Positions 47,804 through 56,933 of a stretch of 64,000 nt of DNA are shown in pieces. How positions within the stretch are numbered: position 1 is the stretch's first letter; every line of letters starts with the position of its first letter. A program made the position numbers and the translations under genes. Where the stretch lies: NCBI GenBank assembly GCA_002338515.1, contig DDIL01000080.1:1969-65968 (forward strand), read 5' to 3'. The DNA comes from Glaciecola sp. UBA1851 (lineage in GTDB: Bacteria; Pseudomonadota; Gammaproteobacteria; Enterobacterales; Alteromonadaceae). Under the pieces are notes generated by a model. That model saw only the letters and a list, made by a program, of their open reading frames with translations. It had not been told where the DNA came from and searched no databases.

Positions 47804-47845
47804 AAAAAAACCCCCGAACGTTTTTAAAAATTGTCGGGGGATTTT
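47804..47845. terminator. Bidirectional terminator between OMP and TonB receptor genes
   Basis: CCCCCGA (47811-47817) pairs with TCGGGGG (47834-47840); the inner TTTTTAAAAA extends the stem. A-run before and T-run after serve both directions. It ends the converging 46.9-kb gene and the receptor gene. Confidence 0.9.
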
Positions 47846-47879
47846 TATTGTTGAAGCCGCTTTTATAAAAGGCAATTAA

Positions 47880-50534
47880 CTATAGAAAATCGTATTTAAC
47901 AGATAAACTAATCGACCTTCCACGCGTCTCAGAACGCAATGTTTGACCTTCAAACTCTAACACTTTGTCTTCGTCTAATATATTTTGAATCTTAAATGTA
48001 ACAGTTGTATTAAAGTTAGGATAATACTTATAAACGGTATCCAAAGAATGGAAAGGCTGTTCATAACTGTCATCGAAGCCATCTATACCTGGTATAAGAA
48101 TTCGTTCGCCAAACACGTTATAAACTAAAGAAGCAGAATGCTCGCCGTTATCAGAGTCATATCCCATTTGTAAATTTGCGACAAATTGAGAATGCCCTGT
48201 TAACCGCCTCGTGGTATTAGTAATTGCAGCAGACACACCAGTTAAATCAACGATATTTTGTCTGTCTAGTACAATTTGTGAATCACTCACAGTTAAGTTA
48301 CCGGAGGTAAATAGGTTGTCCCAAACACCACCACCAAATACTTCTAAACCCTGAAGAAATTCAACTTCTAAACCATATACTTCGCCAGATTCGGCATTGG
48401 CAATTCGAATTAACGGTGGGCCATCCTGAGCAGGTGATTGCACTGACTCAATTGGATTTTCTAAGTCTTTATAGAATAAACCAACTGATAAGTTATTACC
48501 TGCTTCCCTGTACCATTCCCATCGTAAATCTAAGTTAGTAACCGAGGTGGTTTGCACACCAGGCGTACCAGCTGTAGGCAAATTAGTTAAAGGGTCTAGA
48601 TAAGTAGCAGAACTCACTTCTCTTAAATCTGGGCGAACAACAGTTTGTCCAACACTTGCTCTAAACTGCATGTCCTGGCTATAAAAATATGTTAAAGCCA
48701 ATGCTGGATATAAATCGTCTTCTTGGAAGGCTAATTCTTCTAACCCGTTTTCAGTTAAATCAAACTTGTTTGTTCTAGGATCGAAAGGTGCAACAACCTG
48801 ACGGTAATCTTCCCAACGCACACCACCAGTGAATCGCCATTTATTTTGATAGAAAAAGTCGGCTTCTATATAATAAGCATCTACTTTTTGGCCCGCAACG
48901 TAATCATCTCCGCTGATCGTTGTATCACGAATAACAGGATTTCCAGATAATTCTGCGGCCAACAATGCTTCGTTACTTAGAATATCACCGAATCTGCTCC
49001 CCACTAATACGCTTGAGTCGGCAAATGCACGCGAGTTCACATCAAAACGGCGATTTTCTGCTGTACGCGCTTTCGTAATAAAGTCAGCACCCATTTTAAA
49101 TTCCATTTCCCAATTTTCAATGGTAAATGGAACCGTTAGATTATAACCAAAGTTTTCTAAACGATCGTGAAGGTTTTGAAACGAATAACGTCCAGCTGTT
49201 GGTGCGTTGGTTAGGCGAATTTCGTTTTGCGCATCAAACACACCATCTAAGTTTTCATCTTCAATAATAAACCTTGATTGGAAATTACCTGGCGCATCTC
49301 TTAGAGAACGGCCGAGTGAATATCGCCAATCAAACCCGATGAAGTTGTATTCTGGAAAAGTATGCTGGCCTTTTAACTGATTAGTAAAAAGCTTTCGCTC
49401 TTCATATTCGACCACTACATCGCGCACGCGAACGTTCTCACTTAAGCTCAAGTTTTCAGTATTACCGAACTGCTCACGAACTTCGTCGCGCGTATCGTTT
49501 AGTACAATTAAACTATAATCAACAGTGTGATTTCTGTTGTAATCTAAGCCCACGGTTAGCAAATTAGAATACTGAACGGTTGTTTCTGTTGCGCGAATAT
49601 CATCAAAAAAGCGCACTAAATCGATGTTGTCACCAATTCTGTCAGCTTGTTGTAATTCATACTGCTCAGACACTTGGGTAGAATTGTCATATCCTGCAGC
49701 CCACAAGAAGCCTACTCTCCAATCATCATTAAAATCGTAGCTATTACCAAACGTAATGTTCATGCTCGCGTCTGGTCCAATACTTTCTTCTATTGGATCA
49801 TAGTCTCTCTTAACATCAAGTAATAGATCTCTTGCTTCATCAGTAGGTAAATTGTCTAAAAAGTTTTTGTCAGCCCATCTTTGAGCAATAGCAGCTGTAG
49901 CCGCTCTGGAACCATCATCTTCACCGCGCCAGTCACTTCCACCACCATTATAGGTAATGCCGTTATCTGAATTTTCAGAGTTATACCCTGTACCTAAGGT
50001 TATATTGAAAATTTTCTGCGTAGGTATCGACTTAAGACGAATATCAACATTACCCCCACCAAAAGATGCAGGCATTGATGGTGAATATGATTTCTGTACT
50101 GACAAACTTTCAATGATATCCGCTGGGAATAGATCTAAGGGTATAACATTTCGTGTTGGATCAGGACTCGGTACCGCCGAGCTATTTAATGCCGTACTTG
50201 AGTATCGCTCACCCAATCCACGGACATATATAAACTTACCATCAACTAGTGTTAAGCCCGTTACCCTTCTTAACGCTGATGCTGCGTCACCATCACCGGT
50301 ACGAGAAATTTGCTCTGCACCTAGAATATCGGCAACAAAGGCTTGGTTTTTTCGCTCTTCAATAACAGCGGTAGCCGTGCCTTTAAGTCGCGTTCCCTTT
50401 GTTACGACTTCTTCAATGGCTTCTTCTTCACTTTGTTGCGCTTGTGCTACTGGTGAAATAGCAGTACTTCCTAGCGAAGCTATCACTAATAAACTTAGCG
50501 AAGATAGAGGGAACCGTTTAATTGGTTGATACAT
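47880..50534 (-). CDS. TonB-dependent receptor (partner of the 930-residue lipoprotein)
   Basis: 884 residues. A signal peptide (cleavage near AQA-QQ) is followed by a TonB-box-like EEVVTKGT, a plug (about 50-190: LRRVTGLTLVDGKFIYVRGLGERYSSTALNSS, positions 88-119, and SFGGGNVDIRLK) and a 22-strand-type barrel ending in SLSVKYDFL. The plug's RGLGERYSS motif is typical of a receptor group often found beside large lipoproteins. The gene lies 127 bp downstream of the lipoprotein on the same strand, with phoB, phoR and pstS further upstream. It is probably the outer-membrane channel for a phosphate-linked substrate; this is inference. Confidence 0.92.
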   Translation of the reverse strand: MYQPIKRFPLSSLSLLVIASLGSTAISPVAQAQQSEEEAIEEVVTKGTRLKGTATAVIEERKNQAFVADILGAEQISRTGDGDAASALRRVTGLTLVDGKFIYVRGLGERYSSTALNSSAVPSPDPTRNVIPLDLFPADIIESLSVQKSYSPSMPASFGGGNVDIRLKSIPTQKIFNITLGTGYNSENSDNGITYNGGGSDWRGEDDGSRAATAAIAQRWADKNFLDNLPTDEARDLLLDVKRDYDPIEESIGPDASMNITFGNSYDFNDDWRVGFLWAAGYDNSTQVSEQYELQQADRIGDNIDLVRFFDDIRATETTVQYSNLLTVGLDYNRNHTVDYSLIVLNDTRDEVREQFGNTENLSLSENVRVRDVVVEYEERKLFTNQLKGQHTFPEYNFIGFDWRYSLGRSLRDAPGNFQSRFIIEDENLDGVFDAQNEIRLTNAPTAGRYSFQNLHDRLENFGYNLTVPFTIENWEMEFKMGADFITKARTAENRRFDVNSRAFADSSVLVGSRFGDILSNEALLAAELSGNPVIRDTTISGDDYVAGQKVDAYYIEADFFYQNKWRFTGGVRWEDYRQVVAPFDPRTNKFDLTENGLEELAFQEDDLYPALALTYFYSQDMQFRASVGQTVVRPDLREVSSATYLDPLTNLPTAGTPGVQTTSVTNLDLRWEWYREAGNNLSVGLFYKDLENPIESVQSPAQDGPPLIRIANAESGEVYGLEVEFLQGLEVFGGGVWDNLFTSGNLTVSDSQIVLDRQNIVDLTGVSAAITNTTRRLTGHSQFVANLQMGYDSDNGEHSASLVYNVFGERILIPGIDGFDDSYEQPFHSLDTVYKYYPNFNTTVTFKIQNILDEDKVLEFEGQTLRSETRGRSISLSVKYDFL

Positions 50535-50661
50535 GTGTAACCTCGTAAACTACTGTAATCATATGACTTGTTCATAACTTGTCATTACTTACTTGTCTTA
50601 ACATAAGAGGACGCCTAGCCATAAAACTAAGCGCCCACTCTAGCTATATTGGAATGGGCTA

Positions 50662-53454
50662 TTAATCTAAGCCAACTGTCCAATCAGTAGTCCAGTCATT
50701 GTCAGCATCTTTAACCGCACCGATAAAGTCTACTGGTAAGAAATATGAATCAATTGCGGTTACATCAGTAGGCGCAGTTGCATCAATTGTATAAATTCCA
50801 TTTAGTACTGCACTTTGTCCGCCTTCAGCCAAACTACTACCAGTTTGACCAGTAAACCAAGCTGCTGTATCAAATGCGCTACCTGAGCTATTTTTAACCG
50901 CTTCGCTACAAGCAATTACTGAGCTTGCAAACACCATTTGAGGGTCACTAGTACCATTCATATTGTTAAGCAAAGTTACGTCAGCATCATCAGTTAAATC
51001 AACTTCAAAACACTCACCCATCGCATCAGGACCAGTGACAACAAAGTTGTATAATTGAGCATTAGTTTGGTCGCGAAGTAGCACACCCTCTGAAGGATCA
51101 TCACCTGCAAACTCATTACCAATGATTGTCATGTTAGCAACTGTTGGGTTAGAGAAAGGTGTACCTGTACCGCCGTCACCATCGCCTTCAATACCACGGT
51201 TTGCATCTGAGTTATCATCAGCATGTTTAACTAAAACAAACTGTAATTTACCTTGGTAACCGTTATCCCAGTCAACTGAGTCATCTTGAATACCTGTTAA
51301 TACAACGTAACGTGCATTCACCGCTCCACCGAAGAACTCAACACCATCATCAGCGTTCTTATGAACTTGTAAATACTCAACCGTTGTACCAGAACCGACA
51401 CCACCGAAAGTAATACCATTTAATTCATTGTCAGGTGCAATTTCAAAACCACCGTGCATAACGCGAACATAACGAAGTGTACCTGAGCTCTCTGTGTTAT
51501 TTGTACCGCCAAATACTGCACCTTCTTGTGCACCTTCAACTTGTAGTGAACAATCACCAGACTCTGGGCACTTAGTTGAATACGCATTACCAAGAATAAT
51601 CATCCCGCCCCACTGACCGGCAGCACCGTTGGCAAGACCAGCGACTACGCCATTTGCAACGTGTTCACGAGAGGTAAATGTAATTGGATTTGAAGAAGTA
51701 CCGTCAGCAACAATACTAGAACCACGGCTCACTACTAAATAGTCGTTGCCAGAGGCACCGTAAACCACCACACCTGGGTCAACAGTTAATGTTGCACTGT
51801 CAGTATTGTCACCGCCAACAAATACTGCACCAGAAAGTGCGTAGTGGTTACCTTCAGTTAAACGTAAGTTTGATGTAATACGACCTGATATTTCGCAAGT
51901 AATGGTAGAACCATCAACTGGTGTAATGGTTGTTGTGCCAGCAGGACAGCCCGAAGTACTCTGTACCACATCAACTGTACCACCACCAAAACCAAATGCC
52001 CAACCTTGTCTCCAATCGGTATCGCCTAATGCGCCAACAAAGTTATTTGTATCGAAGAAGGAATCAACATTAGCTGGATTAGTACCAGCGGTACGCAACG
52101 GGCTCTCAGATGTTAGGGTACCATCTTGGTTTAAACCTAATTGGTCTCTATTTTCAAACGCTAAAGATACGTTGTCAGCTTGTTGATTAACAAACCAGTC
52201 TGCAAGGTCAACATCGCCTTCGCCAAATTTGAAGGGTTCGACACACGAAATATATGAATTAGAAATAGTAAGGTCACCATCACTTAGGTTTCCTTGGACT
52301 GTCTCATCATTATCCATTTCTAAACACTCACCTGTACCAGAAGTACCAGAAATAAGCATGTTAACAATGGTTGCACCTGTTTGGTCGCGCAATAGCACAC
52401 CTTCTGAAGGATCATCACCGGCGAAATCATTTGTTCTTATAGTGATATTAGCAACTGTTGGTTGAGAGAAAGCTAGACCTTCGCCGCCATCACCATCACC
52501 TTCAATACCACGGTTTGCATCGCTATTATCACGAGCATGTTCAACATATACATATTGAAGCTTACCGTTGTATCCATTATCCCAATCAACTGAGTCGTCT
52601 TGAATGTTTGTTAATACAACATACTTAGCATTAACTGAACCACCGAAAAATTCAATACCGTCATCAGCATTTGCATGCACTTGTATGTGACTAATTTCAG
52701 TTCCTGAACCTACACCACCAAATGTAATCCCATTTAATTCATTGTCTGGTGCAACTTCAAAACCTGCATATTTAACAACAAGGTAGTTTAAGTTTCCTGA
52801 ATTATCTGTAGAGTCAGTGCCACCAAATACTGCACCTTCCTGCACACCTTCAACCTGCAATGCACAGCTTGAATTGTCTAATGGGCATTTAGTAGAGGGC
52901 GCATTACCTAAAATTACCATACCGCCCCATTGACCTGCGCCAACCGTATCGCCTAGTACATCGTTAAAAGACGTCATTAAAACTGGGCTTGAGGCTGTTC
53001 CATTTACTTCAATTTGTGAATCACGACTTACTACCAAGTAGTCAGCACCGGTACGGCCAAAAATTATTGTACCTTCTTCAATCTCAAGCACAGTACTATC
53101 AGCTTTATCGCTTCCAATGAATACTGGGCCTTCAAGTGCCCATACGGTATCGTTTGTTAGTGTTATTTTACCATTAGTTGCATCTGCGTCAGTTAAACGG
53201 CCACTTAATGCCCTTACTTCAACTGTTTGACCAAGCGCAACTGAAACTTGGTTCGACAAAAATGTGTTCGTCGTACCAGGTTTTGTATCATCAACGACTG
53301 GTGGCGTTGTTGGATCACTGCCAGTATTGTTTGTTGTTGTAGTAACACTGTTATCAATAATATCGCCTTCGGAAATATTGATATCGCCACCACAAGCAGC
53401 TAATGAAATTGCAGCTGCTACAGCAGATACTTTGAAAAGTCCGTTGAGTTTCAT
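50662..53454 (-). CDS. Duplicated beta-helix surface lipoprotein next to a TonB receptor
   Basis: 930 residues. Lipobox LAAC (Cys21) is followed by GGDINI. Two clear copies of one ~400-residue module follow, about 75-480 and 520-925. Each copy carries LVVSR, QWGGM-ILGNA, STKCP, LQVEG-QEGAVFGGT, APDNELNGITFGGVGSGT, NADDG-EFFGG, IQDDSVDWDNGY, DNSDANRGIEGDGDGG and AGDDPSEGVLLRDQT. The periodic short strands with Asp/Gly turns suggest a right-handed beta-helix; similar QWGGL-ILG modules occur in Bacteroidetes surface proteins. Each module keeps Cys pairs. It is probably an outer-membrane lipoprotein working with the receptor encoded downstream; no activity is known. Pho-box-like sites lie upstream. 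Confidence 0.85.
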   Translation of the reverse strand: MKLNGLFKVSAVAAAISLAACGGDINISEGDIIDNSVTTTTNNTGSDPTTPPVVDDTKPGTTNTFLSNQVSVALGQTVEVRALSGRLTDADATNGKITLTNDTVWALEGPVFIGSDKADSTVLEIEEGTIIFGRTGADYLVVSRDSQIEVNGTASSPVLMTSFNDVLGDTVGAGQWGGMVILGNAPSTKCPLDNSSCALQVEGVQEGAVFGGTDSTDNSGNLNYLVVKYAGFEVAPDNELNGITFGGVGSGTEISHIQVHANADDGIEFFGGSVNAKYVVLTNIQDDSVDWDNGYNGKLQYVYVEHARDNSDANRGIEGDGDGGEGLAFSQPTVANITIRTNDFAGDDPSEGVLLRDQTGATIVNMLISGTSGTGECLEMDNDETVQGNLSDGDLTISNSYISCVEPFKFGEGDVDLADWFVNQQADNVSLAFENRDQLGLNQDGTLTSESPLRTAGTNPANVDSFFDTNNFVGALGDTDWRQGWAFGFGGGTVDVVQSTSGCPAGTTTITPVDGSTITCEISGRITSNLRLTEGNHYALSGAVFVGGDNTDSATLTVDPGVVVYGASGNDYLVVSRGSSIVADGTSSNPITFTSREHVANGVVAGLANGAAGQWGGMIILGNAYSTKCPESGDCSLQVEGAQEGAVFGGTNNTESSGTLRYVRVMHGGFEIAPDNELNGITFGGVGSGTTVEYLQVHKNADDGVEFFGGAVNARYVVLTGIQDDSVDWDNGYQGKLQFVLVKHADDNSDANRGIEGDGDGGTGTPFSNPTVANMTIIGNEFAGDDPSEGVLLRDQTNAQLYNFVVTGPDAMGECFEVDLTDDADVTLLNNMNGTSDPQMVFASSVIACSEAVKNSSGSAFDTAAWFTGQTGSSLAEGGQSAVLNGIYTIDATAPTDVTAIDSYFLPVDFIGAVKDADNDWTTDWTVGLD

Positions 53455-53517
53455 TCTTGTCTCCAGCTTTTAAAAAATTGTGTGTATTTAAATTGGCTGA
53501 AAGAGTACTAGAGGATA

Positions 53518-53535
53518 GTGACAGAAATGTTACAA
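53518..53535 (-). promoter_or_regulatory. Pho-box-like site before the lipoprotein-receptor operon
   Basis: Minus strand TTGTAAC-ATTT-CTGTCAC agrees with the Pho-box consensus at 14 of 18 positions; the second half is perfect. It ends 64 bp before the lipoprotein start. The following TATCCTCT is also found just after the TonB2 operon's Pho box. Confidence 0.5.
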
Positions 53536-53542
53536 AGAATAA

Positions 53543-53560
53543 CTTTCATAAAACTGTAAC
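53543..53560 (+). promoter_or_regulatory. Second Pho-box-like site, opposite orientation
   Basis: Plus strand CTTTCAT-AAAA-CTGTAAC agrees with the consensus at 16 of 18 positions. It lies 7 bp from the minus-strand site and faces the 3' end of the pstS-like gene. It may raise PhoB occupancy of the region or be a chance arrangement. Confidence 0.45.
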
Positions 53561-53617
53561 ATAAAAAATATAAGTGATTGTTTTTACTTGCTTTATGATT
53601 TTTTTATTGAATGAGAT

Positions 53618-54718
53618 TTAACGGAATGAACGCGTATCGACTGAACGTAGCATCTGTCTCTGGATAGTTTTTGTTCGTTCAGAAATCGCATAATAACCAT
53701 TTTCTGACACAATAGATTGCCCTTCGTCAGATAACACAAATTTTAAAAAAGTACGCTCTAACGTCCCCAAAGGCTTATCTGGTGGTTTGTTTGCAATAAT
53801 GTATAGAAATCGTGTGAAGGGGTACTGTTTTTCCCTTAAATTTTCAGGTGTAGGTAAATAAAAATCTGAATTATTTATAGAGATGCCTAGCGCTTTTACA
53901 TTTGCATTTTTATAACCTAACGCTGCGTATCCAATTCCACCTACGCTAGAAGCTACGCTTTGCACGACAGAGGCAGAACTAGGCATTTCGTTCACGCGTT
54001 TTGAGTAGTCGCCATTGCATAAGCCAATTTGTTTAAATAAATCATATGTGCCTGAGGCCGAATTTCTTCCGTATAATTGAATATTTTGGGATTCACCAAA
54101 TTTTGTCACACCTATATCATTCCAAACCTCAATATCTTTTTCCCCACCACAAAACCTTGTTACTGAGAACAACGAATCTACCTCGCGCAAGGTTAATCCG
54201 CGAATAGGATTGTTCCTTTCAACGTAAATAGCAATAGCATCTATTGCGACAATAAAGGTGGTAGGTTCATAGCCATGAACTCGAGTAAAAGCATCAATTT
54301 CTTGTGCAGTCAATAACCTAGACATAGGCCCAATGGAAGCGGTACCTTGAGTTAATGCTTGACTCGCTGTTGCAGAACCGCTCGCTTGAATTTGAAATTT
54401 AACATGAGGATAGAGCTCTTGAAATCTTTGTGCCCAAATAGCCATTAAACCGGCTAACGTGTCTGAACCTATTGAGGTTATTGTTCCATAAACACCTGGC
54501 GTAGAGCGATAATCATAGTCCATTGGCACAACATCATTCAACTTTGATTGATTAATTGCGTTCGTATTTGATTGTCCATTGCCATTAGGTGATAAAGCTG
54601 TGAAAAAAATAACGAATATTATGCTACAAAGTCTTTTGCATTTTATGCCTAAAAGAAGCGTTATTAACCGAGTTAACGCAAACGTTTTGGCTAACATAAA
54701 CTTAGTCATCCACTTCAT
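53618..54718 (-). CDS. PstS-like phosphate-binding protein
   Basis: 366 residues. A hydrophobic N-terminal segment (about 30-47) acts as signal peptide, but the preceding basic stretch is long, and internal ATGs at codons 4 and 8 are alternative starts. The mature part is a PBP-like fold with the phosphate-site elements SIGSDTLAGLM, QASGSATASQALTQGTASIGPMSR, GRNSASGTYDLFK and GGIGYAALGY. It overlaps the 3' end of phoR by 17 bp, so it belongs to the phoB-phoR transcript. No pstC, pstA or pstB gene is in the window, so its membrane partner is unknown. It may feed sensing or pass phosphate to a distant ABC transporter. Confidence 0.85.
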   Translation of the reverse strand: MKWMTKFMLAKTFALTRLITLLLGIKCKRLCSIIFVIFFTALSPNGNGQSNTNAINQSKLNDVVPMDYDYRSTPGVYGTITSIGSDTLAGLMAIWAQRFQELYPHVKFQIQASGSATASQALTQGTASIGPMSRLLTAQEIDAFTRVHGYEPTTFIVAIDAIAIYVERNNPIRGLTLREVDSLFSVTRFCGGEKDIEVWNDIGVTKFGESQNIQLYGRNSASGTYDLFKQIGLCNGDYSKRVNEMPSSASVVQSVASSVGGIGYAALGYKNANVKALGISINNSDFYLPTPENLREKQYPFTRFLYIIANKPPDKPLGTLERTFLKFVLSDEGQSIVSENGYYAISERTKTIQRQMLRSVDTRSFR

Positions 54719-56012
54719 TTGTAATCAATTCTTCCGGTATTTTAAATGAGAACACGCTACCGTTTCCTACCCCGGACTTAACGTCTAAACTGGTATTATG
54801 ATGATGTAGAACGTGTTTAACAATTGAAAGGCCTAATCCAGAACCACCGGTTTTGCGTGATCTTGCCTTGTCAACTCTGTAAAAACGCTCAGTCAATCTT
54901 CTAATATGCTTATCTTCTATTCCATCACCGTTATCTGTGACTGAAAATTCCGCTACATTTGCAACCCTTTTCCACTCAACCTTTATTTTACCTGCATCTG
55001 GCGTGTAGTGAATCGCGTTAAATACTAAATTTGAACAGGCACTACGAAGTTCAGTTTCTACACCATAGATCATCAGTTCTTTATCTATTTGAAAAACTAT
55101 TTTGTGTTGCTTGTTTTTATTCAACGCATTTGCTTCAAGCTCTACCTGATTAAGCATTTTCGGCATATCAACTACGTTTTCAAAAATTCTATCTGATGAA
55201 GACTCTATGCGCGATAATATTAACAAATCTTCAATTAACGTCTGCATGCGTTTTGTTTGTGAGCCCATTTCAGACAGCGCTTTTTTCATGATAGGTGAAC
55301 TATCATCAGTTGTTGTATCTAACACCTCTAAATAACCATTTATTACCGTTAAAGGCGTTTTTAATTCATGCGATACGTTGGCCACAAAGTCTTTACGCAT
55401 TTCTTCTAACTGAGACACTCTAGACACATCTCGAATTATCAAAAGTAGTTGGTCTTCACCATATTCCATTACGCGATATTCAAAAATTTTATTAGGATTA
55501 GTTGGCGCAGGGATTTCTATTGGATGTTGATAGTCGCCTTCATGCAAAAACTCGATGAACATTGGATGCCGAATTAGGTTATCAATTCGTCGCCCGTTAT
55601 CATCAGGCCATTTCAGCCCCAGCTCTATTCTTGCATTTTTGTTACACCACATTATTCTGGCTTGCTTATCAATGACTACAATAGCATCGGGCAGCGCCTC
55701 TGATCCCTCTCTAAAACGCTTAATTAGCTCGCCAAGATTTTTTCTTTTTGTTCGATTTCGTCTTTGTAGGTAGTACACACCTTCATAAATATGATGCCAT
55801 ATTCCAGACGCTTGTGGTGGTGTCATGGCCCGGCTTTGCCAAAGCCATTTCGTGAGTCGATATAAATGGAAATAGTTAAAACCTACTAATACCACAAATG
55901 CAATTAATAACGTAAACAATAGCTGGTCAATAAATAGCCCGAATACCACAACAGTAAGAATATAAATACATATTCTAAGCAGTGTTCTGGACCATGATTG
56001 TGGATAATACAT
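54702..56012 (-). CDS. phoR: Phosphate regulon sensor kinase PhoR
   Basis: 436 residues, the normal PhoR length. Two membrane helices (about 12-47) are followed by a linker, a PAS domain (about 100-195) and HisKA with His215 (ANVSHELKTPLTV). The HATPase domain follows (NAIHYTP, DNGDGIE, GGSGLGLSIVKHV). It phosphorylates PhoB when phosphate is low, in E. coli through contact with PstSCAB-PhoU. The gene begins 30 bp after phoB and its stop codon overlaps the start of the pstS-like gene. Confidence 0.95.
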   Translation of the reverse strand: MYYPQSWSRTLLRICIYILTVVVFGLFIDQLLFTLLIAFVVLVGFNYFHLYRLTKWLWQSRAMTPPQASGIWHHIYEGVYYLQRRNRTKRKNLGELIKRFREGSEALPDAIVVIDKQARIMWCNKNARIELGLKWPDDNGRRIDNLIRHPMFIEFLHEGDYQHPIEIPAPTNPNKIFEYRVMEYGEDQLLLIIRDVSRVSQLEEMRKDFVANVSHELKTPLTVINGYLEVLDTTTDDSSPIMKKALSEMGSQTKRMQTLIEDLLILSRIESSSDRIFENVVDMPKMLNQVELEANALNKNKQHKIVFQIDKELMIYGVETELRSACSNLVFNAIHYTPDAGKIKVEWKRVANVAEFSVTDNGDGIEDKHIRRLTERFYRVDKARSRKTGGSGLGLSIVKHVLHHHNTSLDVKSGVGNGSVFSFKIPEELITNEVDD

Positions 56013-56042
56013 TAGCGCTATGTACTTCTAGTCATTAATAAC

Positions 56043-56732
56043 CTAGCTTTTAACTGAGAACCGATAACCTGATCCTCGAACCGTTTGTATCATTGTATCA
56101 TGGCCATTAGCAGAAATAGCCTTTCGTAAACGCCTAATGTGCACATCTACCGTTCTGTCTTCAACATATACATTAGTGCCCCATACGTTATCTAACAACT
56201 GTTCTCGGCTGTACACACGCTCAGGATGAGTCATGAAAAAGTGTAATAATTTAAACTCGGTAGGACCCATATCGATAGGCTCTTCATTACTGGTGACTCG
56301 ATGGGAAACAGGTTCAAGTACTAATCCACTGAATTCAATTGGCTCTTCTTTTGAAGTGGGCGTTACACGGCGCATAACTGCTTTAATACGCGCTACCAAC
56401 TCTTTCGGTGAAAACGGTTTAGTGACGTAGTCGTCAGCTCCCGCCTCTAGCCCTCTAATTTTGTCATCTTCTTCACTTCTTGCGGTTAACATAATAACCG
56501 GGATTTCTTTTGCAAATTCATGTTGTTTTAGCTTTTTAGCCAATTGCACACCACTGCCGCCCGGTAACATCCAGTCTAGTAAAATCAGGTCTGGATAAGG
56601 CTCTTTTATTTTTTCTAAGCCTACATCATAATCTTCTGCTTCAACCACATTGAATCCAGATTGTTCTAAAACGAAACTTAACATATCTCTAATCGGCGCT
56701 TCGTCTTCAACTAATAAGATAGTACGTGACAT
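56043..56732 (-). CDS. phoB: Phosphate regulon response regulator PhoB
   Basis: 229 residues from the ATG at 56730-56732, the same length as E. coli PhoB and with its typical start ([11 protein letters not shown]). The receiver has Asp53 (LLDWMLPG) and Lys in VTKPFSP. The OmpR-type winged helix has [20 protein letters not shown] and the recognition part [11 protein letters not shown]. Two further in-frame ATGs upstream (at 56753 and 56819) would add non-conserved residues. Pho-box-like sites 51 and 91 bp upstream suggest autoregulation. The gene is divergent from rdgC, as is common in Gammaproteobacteria. Confidence 0.96.
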   Translation of the reverse strand: MSRTILLVEDEAPIRDMLSFVLEQSGFNVVEAEDYDVGLEKIKEPYPDLILLDWMLPGGSGVQLAKKLKQHEFAKEIPVIMLTARSEEDDKIRGLEAGADDYVTKPFSPKELVARIKAVMRRVTPTSKEEPIEFSGLVLEPVSHRVTSNEEPIDMGPTEFKLLHFFMTHPERVYSREQLLDNVWGTNVYVEDRTVDVHIRRLRKAISANGHDTMIQTVRGSGYRFSVKS

Positions 56733-56782
56733 TTTCTTTTTTACTCGTGACATAAATTTTGACCGTATTATTAGAGCGATGT

Positions 56783-56800
56783 GTGACAGTTTTATGAAAC
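56783..56800 (-). promoter_or_regulatory. Pho box before phoB
   Basis: Minus strand GTTTCAT-AAAA-CTGTCAC agrees with the consensus at 16 of 18 positions. It ends 51 bp before the phoB start, and a -10-like TAATAA follows about 11 bp later. Autoregulation of phoB is well known in other species. Confidence 0.75.
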
Positions 56801-56822
56801 ATATAACAAAATATGTCAAGTA

Positions 56823-56840
56823 ATGAATTATTTATGACAA
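56823..56840 (-). promoter_or_regulatory. Distal, weaker Pho-box-like site before phoB
   Basis: Minus strand TTGTCAT-AAAT-AATTCAT matches at 14 of 18 positions; the first half is good and the second poor. It is 40 bp from the main site and could bind further PhoB dimers. Confidence 0.4.
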
Positions 56841-56933
56841 TTGTATGAATTGAGCTTTGCTTAAATGTTTTGCCGTTGCTATGCTCTTTCGCCCCATTTT
56901 TCAAATTTTAAAATTAATCAAAAAGCGAATATT

